Assembly (NCBI GenBank): GCA_040702975.1
Contig: CP159990.1
Coordinates: 2,790,001-2,854,000 of the forward strand
Origin: Roseburia hominis
GTDB lineage: Bacteria > Bacillota > Clostridia > Lachnospirales > Lachnospiraceae
Direction of reading: 5' to 3'
Length of the DNA: 64,000 bases
Both the position numbers and the translations under genes were made by a program. Below the pieces are notes generated by a model. It was not told where the DNA came from. It did not search any database and saw nothing but the letters and a program-made list of their open reading frames with translations. Shown one piece after another: positions 59,734-64,000 of the stretch (its first letter is position 1; every line of letters begins with the position of its first letter).

Positions 59734-60242
59734 TCTATCTTCTCCGTAATTTCAAGTCCGACCTGCACAGGACCTTTCCCCGCCAGCATCGGTGTTTTCA
59801 GAAATGCAGTCCTCTTATGACGATCAATTCTGGTGATCAGATTCTCCCGCCCCGTAAGCGGCCCCTCGGTTACCAGCGTCTCTCCGCTGCGGATCACGCC
59901 TTTGGACATAGCCACATGATGCTGCCTGCCGCAGAACGTTTTCAGGAACTTCTGCTCCTCTGGAAGTACCACTCGCAAAGAACCTGCTGCGTCCCACTCT
60001 TCCTCTGTCATCCGCAGATAACATTCCCTTGCTTCCTGAATACTCTGAATCTCATCGCTCTCCAGAAAAATGTAGCCGGGAAACAGGTTATTCTTTTCAT
60101 GATGCCAGTCTCCCAGATAGCGCCTCATGCGATCATACGTAAAGATAAAAGCGTTCGACAAAACTTTCCCGTCCACACTTTCCTTATATTTCTGCAAGAC
60201 CATCTCTTCACTTTTTGGGGGACAATGAAGCAAATACCACAT
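59730..60242 (-). CDS. NusG/LoaP-like transcription antiterminator, first gene of the polysaccharide operon
   Basis: 170 residues. NGN domain: MWYLLHCPPKSEEMVLQKYK and KNNLFPGYIFLESDEIQSIQ. The KOW domain follows: VIRSGETLVTEGPLTGRENL ITRIDRHKRTAFLKTPMLAG, the part that in LoaP contacts RNA or the elongation complex. TTGGAGGA precedes the ATG. It is the promoter-proximal gene of a roughly 19 kb operon and lies 23 bp from the left inverted repeat of the putative promoter switch, as in phase-variable capsule loci. Confidence 0.87.
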   Translation of the reverse strand: MWYLLHCPPKSEEMVLQKYKESVDGKVLSNAFIFTYDRMRRYLGDWHHEKNNLFPGYIFLESDEIQSIQEARECYLRMTEEEWDAAGSLRVVLPEEQKFLKTFCGRQHHVAMSKGVIRSGETLVTEGPLTGRENLITRIDRHKRTAFLKTPMLAGKGPVQVGLEITEKIE

Positions 60243-60264
60243 AAAAAATCCTCCAATTTTTCTT

Positions 60265-60573
60265 AGAGTAACTAGCTCTATGAAAAAGGAGGTGCTTTCG
60301 TATATAATTTCACAAGTTTTCGAGGGAATTTTAATGAAAAAATATATTTTCAGTCGTTTCTTGTAGAAAAAATAGAATTCACATTACGAAAAAGACAAGA
60401 ATAGTAATTGATTTTTGCAGAATGCTTTTTCGAAATCTGCCAAACATACAAGATATAGATAAAAACAGGACAGAAATACAGAAAATGGAGAAAAAAGGCT
60501 ATTTACATTTCGGGATATTAATAGTATAATACATGTGTTTGTAAATGATTGATGTCATAGAGCTAGTTACTCT
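60265..60573. other. Putative invertible promoter segment (phase-variation switch)
   Basis: AGAGTAACTAGCTCTATGA at 60265-60283 is repeated perfectly in inverted orientation at 60555-60573, enclosing 271 bp with no gene. A consensus promoter inside (60502-60530) points right, away from the polysaccharide operon. Flipping the segment would place that promoter 24 bp inside the left repeat and aim it at the first NusG gene. Upstream invertible promoters followed by NusG-type genes are established for Bacteroides capsules; the recombinase is not in this window. The rest of the 490-bp gap is AT-rich with a terminator-like hairpin. Confidence 0.75.
60502..60530 (+). promoter_or_regulatory. Strong promoter inside the invertible segment
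   Basis: TTTACA, exactly 17 bp, TATAAT, 25 bp from the right inverted repeat. Oriented rightward in this assembly (capsule OFF state). Confidence 0.75.
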
Positions 60574-60606
60574 TAGAAAATTTTTGTTAATTTTCTAATC
60601 TATTTT
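60573..60606 (+). terminator. AT-rich terminator facing the inverted promoter
   Basis: TTAGAAAAT/ATTTTCTAA 9-bp stem, 8-nt loop, then TCTATTTTTT. It would stop transcripts from the promoter at 60502-60530 before the HAD gene. Confidence 0.5.
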
Positions 60607-60733
60607 TTCTTTAAATACCCCTAAATTTAACACAAATTTGATAGAAGTACATATTTTCCACTGTTATACTATAAAATAACAGCATTCCTATAACATTTAC
60701 ACACATTAATAAAATGAAACAGGAGAATCACAT

Positions 60734-61534
60734 ATGAACACAATAAATTTTAATGAAAAAACAGGCTTTATCTGCGACATGGACGGCGTGATCTACCACG
60801 GCAACCAGATTCTTCCAGGAGTCACCGAATTCATCCAGTGGCTTCAGGAGGAGAAAAAGGAATATTTGTTTCTTACGAATAACAGCGGCTATACGCCAAG
60901 AGAGTTGAAACAGAAACTGGCCCGCATGGGGCTTGATGTGTCAGAGGAGCATTTCTACACCAGTGCTCTGGCGACGGCGGCGTTTTTAAAAGAGCAGTCT
61001 CCCGGCTGTTCTGTATTTGCCATCGGCGAGGCAGGGCTCTTTAACGCCCTTTATGATGCAGGCATTACCATGAATGATGTGAACCCGGACTATGTCGTCA
61101 TCGGCGAGGGAAAGGCCTACTCTCTTGACACGCTCACGAAAGCGACCAATCTGGTTCTTGGCGGGGCCAAACTAATCGGGGCCAATTCCGATGTGTCCGG
61201 TCCTATCGAAAATGGAATCGCTCCCGCCTGTGGGGCACTCATCTCCCCGATTGAGATGGCGACCGGTACCCGGGCATACTTTTGCGGGAAACCGAATCCG
61301 CTGATGATGCGCACCGGACTCCGGCTCTTAAACTGCCACTCCGGCGATGCAGTCATGGTCGGGGATCGAATGGATACCGACGTAATATCCGGGCTGGAAA
61401 GTGGTATGTCCACGGTACTTGTGTTGTCCGGAGTCTCCACCATGGAAACAGTAATAACCTATGCCTATCGCCCATCTATTGTACTGAATGGGGTAGGGGA
61501 TATCGTAGAACAGGCACGATCAACTAAAGCCTAG
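60734..61534 (+). CDS. HAD-IIA family hydrolase (NagD-like sugar/nucleotide phosphatase)
   Basis: A 266-residue phosphatase with the large C2 cap of NagD-type enzymes. Motif I is GFICDMDGVIYHGNQILPG; motif II is EYLFLTNNSGYTPRELKQKL; the cap includes YVVIGEGKAYSLDTLTKATN; motif III/IV is KPNPLMMRTGLRLLNCHSGD then AVMVGDRMDTDVISGLESGM. ACAGGAG precedes the ATG. A weak TATACT box lies about 60 bp upstream. It is independent of the polysaccharide operon and convergent with the LacI gene. Confidence 0.9.
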   Translation: MNTINFNEKTGFICDMDGVIYHGNQILPGVTEFIQWLQEEKKEYLFLTNNSGYTPRELKQKLARMGLDVSEEHFYTSALATAAFLKEQSPGCSVFAIGEAGLFNALYDAGITMNDVNPDYVVIGEGKAYSLDTLTKATNLVLGGAKLIGANSDVSGPIENGIAPACGALISPIEMATGTRAYFCGKPNPLMMRTGLRLLNCHSGDAVMVGDRMDTDVISGLESGMSTVLVLSGVSTMETVITYAYRPSIVLNGVGDIVEQARSTKA

Positions 61535-61587
61535 CTAAAGGGTGTCTTCATATCTGGTATTTTCCACCTGTTTTAGTGCCTCTTTCT

Positions 61588-62565
61588 TCATTCCGCCCAA
61601 TTCACAATAGAATACCCCATTCTTATTTCATTTTCCCCGGCCTGCCCTTTTTTCAAAATTTCCAGCATCATCTGTGCTGCCGCATAGCCGCTCTCTTCGT
61701 AAAAATAATGTACCGTAGGAAGCATCGGTGAAATAACTTTTGCAAGATCAGAATCTCCATGCCCTGTCACCAGCATCTGTCCCGGGACATCGATCTGCAT
61801 ATCACGGGCGCAGCGAAGTGCCCCTGCTGCCATCTCATCTGACGCACAAATGATGGCGTCCAGCCTGCCGCACCGTTCCAGCAGTTCTTTTGTCTTCTCA
61901 TACCCGGAATCTATCGTAAAATCTGCAATCACATAATTGTCCTTAAGTTCCGGTAAGCCGGCCTCCCGCACCGCATCAGAGTATCCCCGGAAACGTGCTG
62001 CCCCCGCCGCTTTGTCCTCATGAAACGCGCTGATATATCCCAGTCTTTGGCATCCTCTCCTAAGGACCAGCCGGGTCATATCATATATAGCGTGGTAATC
62101 ATCATGGAAGACATGGGGGTATCCTTCCAGCCTCTGTCCCACGATCACGATGGGAATCGCCATCTTTTTCAGAACCGACTTATGTTTTTTTGTTAACACT
62201 GTAGCCGCCAGAATAACGCCGTCCACCTGTTTCTCATCAAACACCGATAAATATTCCAGTTCCTTTTTAGGGCTGCTCTGCGTGTCGGCCAGAAGAAGCC
62301 GATACCCCTCCGCTTCCAGGCCGGAGAGGATACCCGCCACCACACTTCCCATCGAAGTGGACGCAATTTTCGGCAGAATCACGCCAATCATCTTTGTCTT
62401 CTTCGTCCGCAGGGTCTGCGCCTGCACCGAAGGGTGATAACCGGTCTCCTCTACGACCCGCCGAATGGCCACCTTTTTTCCCTCTGAAATATATCCGTGA
62501 TTAAAATACCGCGAAACAGTAGCACTTGAAACTCCCGCCCGCTTTGCAATCTCCGCTATATTCAT
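61588..62565 (-). CDS. LacI/GalR-family transcriptional regulator
   Basis: 325 residues. Helix-turn-helix MNIAEIAKRAGVSSATVSRY then FNHGYISEGKKVAIRRVVEE; hinge TLRTKKTKMIGVILPKIAST; effector domain with DGVILAATVLTK and AIICASDEMAAGALR. Similar to SacR/ScrR-type sucrose repressors in length and layout. The downstream-of-promoter neighbour on the same strand is an amylosucrase-like GH13 gene, so sucrose or a related glucoside is a likely effector. Its translation start region is duplicated upstream as a 22-24-bp tandem repeat (62551-62660). Confidence 0.9.
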   Translation of the reverse strand: MNIAEIAKRAGVSSATVSRYFNHGYISEGKKVAIRRVVEETGYHPSVQAQTLRTKKTKMIGVILPKIASTSMGSVVAGILSGLEAEGYRLLLADTQSSPKKELEYLSVFDEKQVDGVILAATVLTKKHKSVLKKMAIPIVIVGQRLEGYPHVFHDDYHAIYDMTRLVLRRGCQRLGYISAFHEDKAAGAARFRGYSDAVREAGLPELKDNYVIADFTIDSGYEKTKELLERCGRLDAIICASDEMAAGALRCARDMQIDVPGQMLVTGHGDSDLAKVISPMLPTVHYFYEESGYAAAQMMLEILKKGQAGENEIRMGYSIVNWAE

Positions 62566-62660
62566 ATCCTTTTACCCTGTTATATGCATACCCTTTTTCT
62601 CCGCAATATGCATATCTTTCTACTCTGTTACATGCCCTTCTGCTCCGCTATATGCATATC
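62551..62660 (-). repeat. Tandem 22-24-bp repeat duplicating the LacI translation start
   Basis: On the minus strand the start region GGATATGAATATAGCGGAG is preceded by four degenerate copies such as GGTATGCATATAACAGGG, GATATGCATATTGCGGAG, GGCATGTAACAGAGTAG and GATATGCATATAGCGGAG. Three copies contain the palindrome ATATGCATAT. The copies carry purine-rich stretches before an ATG, so they mimic ribosome binding sites. Confidence 0.65.
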
Positions 62661-62724
62661 ACTCTTCTCATATTTCCAACGCCCACAATTTTTCTCCAAG
62701 CGTATTCGCCTATACATTTTATAA

Positions 62725-64000
62725 TCAGGCAATCTTTTTCAAATAATAGAACCCATACGCCGGGACATTAACCCCCCTTGCCGGCATTTCCACCCCGGAG
62801 ATCAAATCCTTATACACACCGTCCGTCTCATTAATCCATGCCGTCTTATCAAACTCACTAAAATTAAAGATTCCAATTAATTTTTCACCCTCAAAATATC
62901 TTCCGATACATAGCACGCTGGGATCCCAGGTCTCGATCGTCCACATATCCGCATTTGCCATAAATACTTTTTCATTCTTGCGGATCGTCTCCAACTGGTT
63001 CAGGCGCGCGAACATCTTTCCTTCCACGGTATCCGGATCATCAATCTGTGCGGCCAGGTTCCATTTCATCGCGCCACGGTGAATGTATCTGGAATCGTCT
63101 GCCTTGAGCGGATCTTCTTTATATGTGTAATCATTTACCTGACCGATTTCATCGCCGCTGTACAGCACCGGAATTCCGGACTGCATGAACATATAGGCGT
63201 GAAGCATCACGTCAAGCTGGATTGCTTTCTCCATCGCCACCGGATCCTGCTCGAAACCTGCTTTCTCGATCCCGCACAGGGAAGCGGTCGTTCCGCAGAA
63301 ACGTGCGTCTCCGCTAACCGGGTCTGCATTATAAAGTTCTCCGCGGCTGTTGCTGTTTCCGGCATATCCCAGGAAGTAATCGTTCAAATATTTCTTGTGC
63401 GGACGTTCTTCCATACCATCTTCTTTAAGCGAAGCATAATCCAGTCCCCAGCCAATATCATCATGACAGCGCAAATAGTTCAGGAACACGTAATCCTTCG
63501 GCAAATGACTCACGATATCAAGCTGTTTCTTAAGGAGCTTCACCTCTCTTGTAGCTACCGTATGCCAGGTGGTCGCCATCGTCGTCACATTATACAGCAT
63601 GTGGCACTCCGGTTTTTCCACGGTTCCGAAATAGGGAACGACCTTCTCCGGCTCCATAACGACCTCGCCCAAAAGAAGCACGCCCGGACACACGATCTCG
63701 CAGATCATTCGCATCATACGCACGATCGTGTGAACCTGCGGAAGATTTCTGCACTGTGTATTCAGTTCCTTCCAAATATATGGAACGGCGTCAATACGGA
63801 TAATATCCACGCCCTTATTCGCAAGAAACAGGAAATTGTACATCATTTCATTGAATACCCGCGGGTTTTTGTAGTTCAAATCCCACTGGTACGGATAGAA
63901 TGAGGTCATTACAAAATGTCCTGCGTCCGGAAGCCATGTGAAATTCCCCGGCGCCGTCGTCGGAAATACCTGCGGAACCGTCTTCTCATACATGGCCGGA
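62725..64000 (-). CDS. GH13 amylosucrase/sucrose-hydrolase-like enzyme, partial
   Basis: The C-terminal 425 residues of a cytoplasmic GH13 enzyme; the N-terminus lies beyond the window edge and the frame is open to the last base. Catalytic parts visible are VDIIRIDAVPYIWKELNTQC (nucleophile Asp), GVLLLGEVVMEPEKVVPYFG (acid/base Glu) and FLNYLRCHDDIGWGLDYASL (transition-state His-Asp). The IDAVPYIWK and CHDDIGWG forms are those of subfamily 4 amylosucrases and sucrose hydrolases. C-terminal beta-domain GIFNFSEFDKTAWINE. It is the upstream neighbour of the LacI gene at 61588-62565. Confidence 0.88.
   Translation of the reverse strand, partial: PAMYEKTVPQVFPTTAPGNFTWLPDAGHFVMTSFYPYQWDLNYKNPRVFNEMMYNFLFLANKGVDIIRIDAVPYIWKELNTQCRNLPQVHTIVRMMRMICEIVCPGVLLLGEVVMEPEKVVPYFGTVEKPECHMLYNVTTMATTWHTVATREVKLLKKQLDIVSHLPKDYVFLNYLRCHDDIGWGLDYASLKEDGMEERPHKKYLNDYFLGYAGNSNSRGELYNADPVSGDARFCGTTASLCGIEKAGFEQDPVAMEKAIQLDVMLHAYMFMQSGIPVLYSGDEIGQVNDYTYKEDPLKADDSRYIHRGAMKWNLAAQIDDPDTVEGKMFARLNQLETIRKNEKVFMANADMWTIETWDPSVLCIGRYFEGEKLIGIFNFSEFDKTAWINETDGVYKDLISGVEMPARGVNVPAYGFYYLKKIA

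Overview
The window looks like chromosome from an anaerobic gut Firmicute of the Lachnospiraceae type. I infer this from AGGAGG-type ribosome binding sites, oxygen-defence and redox proteins typical of anaerobes (rubredoxin, desulfoferrodoxin-type superoxide reductase), a 2-hydroxyacyl-CoA dehydratase-type activase, the clostridial pair of a GGGtGRT protein and an Fe-S scaffold-like protein, and abundant glycoside hydrolases with LacI/AraC regulators. Genus cannot be fixed from the sequence alone.

Layout. 1-9 kb: start of ilvN, an activase, then a sugar-use region (GH13 glucosidase, LacI regulator, GH36 alpha-galactosidase, AraC regulator) and a HAD phosphatase. 9-15 kb: a cytidylate-kinase-like gene and a complete branched-chain amino-acid ABC transporter (livKHMGF). 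15 kb: a small convergent module that looks like an Fst-type type I toxin-antitoxin locus. 15.5-32.6 kb: mostly housekeeping genes (GGGtGRT/scaffold pair, GNAT-DUF3298 fusion, cinA-pgsA-rimO-rpoZ-gmk, yicC, an RqcH-type NFACT gene, rubredoxin, a sigma/anti-sigma pair, murI, superoxide reductase, an HD protein, an M3 oligoendopeptidase). 32.8-36 kb: two AAA-type ATPase/nuclease genes, one frameshifted. 36-41.3 kb: a four-gene accessory operon of unknown function, including a 1040-residue protein with two LamG-like domains, membrane segments and a transglutaminase-like C-terminus. 41.5-60.2 kb: a roughly 19 kb capsule/exopolysaccharide operon on the minus strand. 60.7-64 kb: a NagD-like HAD phosphatase, a LacI regulator and a partial amylosucrase-like GH13 gene.

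How it works together. The polysaccharide operon begins with three tandem NusG/LoaP-like antiterminators. It continues with a sugar aminotransferase, acetyltransferases, an initiating phosphoglycosyltransferase, glycosyltransferases, a polymerase and a flippase, and ends with a GDP-mannose pathway (manA, manB, manC, gmd). That pathway includes a ColD-like enzyme in which the PLP lysine is replaced by histidine, plus a Fcl/ColC-like gene, so the end product may be GDP-L-colitose rather than, or besides, GDP-L-fucose. Immediately upstream of the operon two 19-bp perfect inverted repeats flank 271 bp that contains a textbook promoter (TTTACA-17-TATAAT) pointing away from the operon. This is the structure of an invertible promoter (phase-variation switch), here caught in the OFF orientation.

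Other signals worth attention: a shared 18-bp palindrome just downstream of the promoters of ilvN and livK; a 122-bp tandem repeat built of nested palindromes between the Fe-S scaffold gene and the GGGtGRT gene; a dispersed repeat family attached to three intrinsic terminators; and several gene relics (a GT4 glycosyltransferase, a MATE/MarR pair) invisible to a simple ORF scan. I saw no rRNA, CRISPR array, insertion sequence or convincing tRNA gene.
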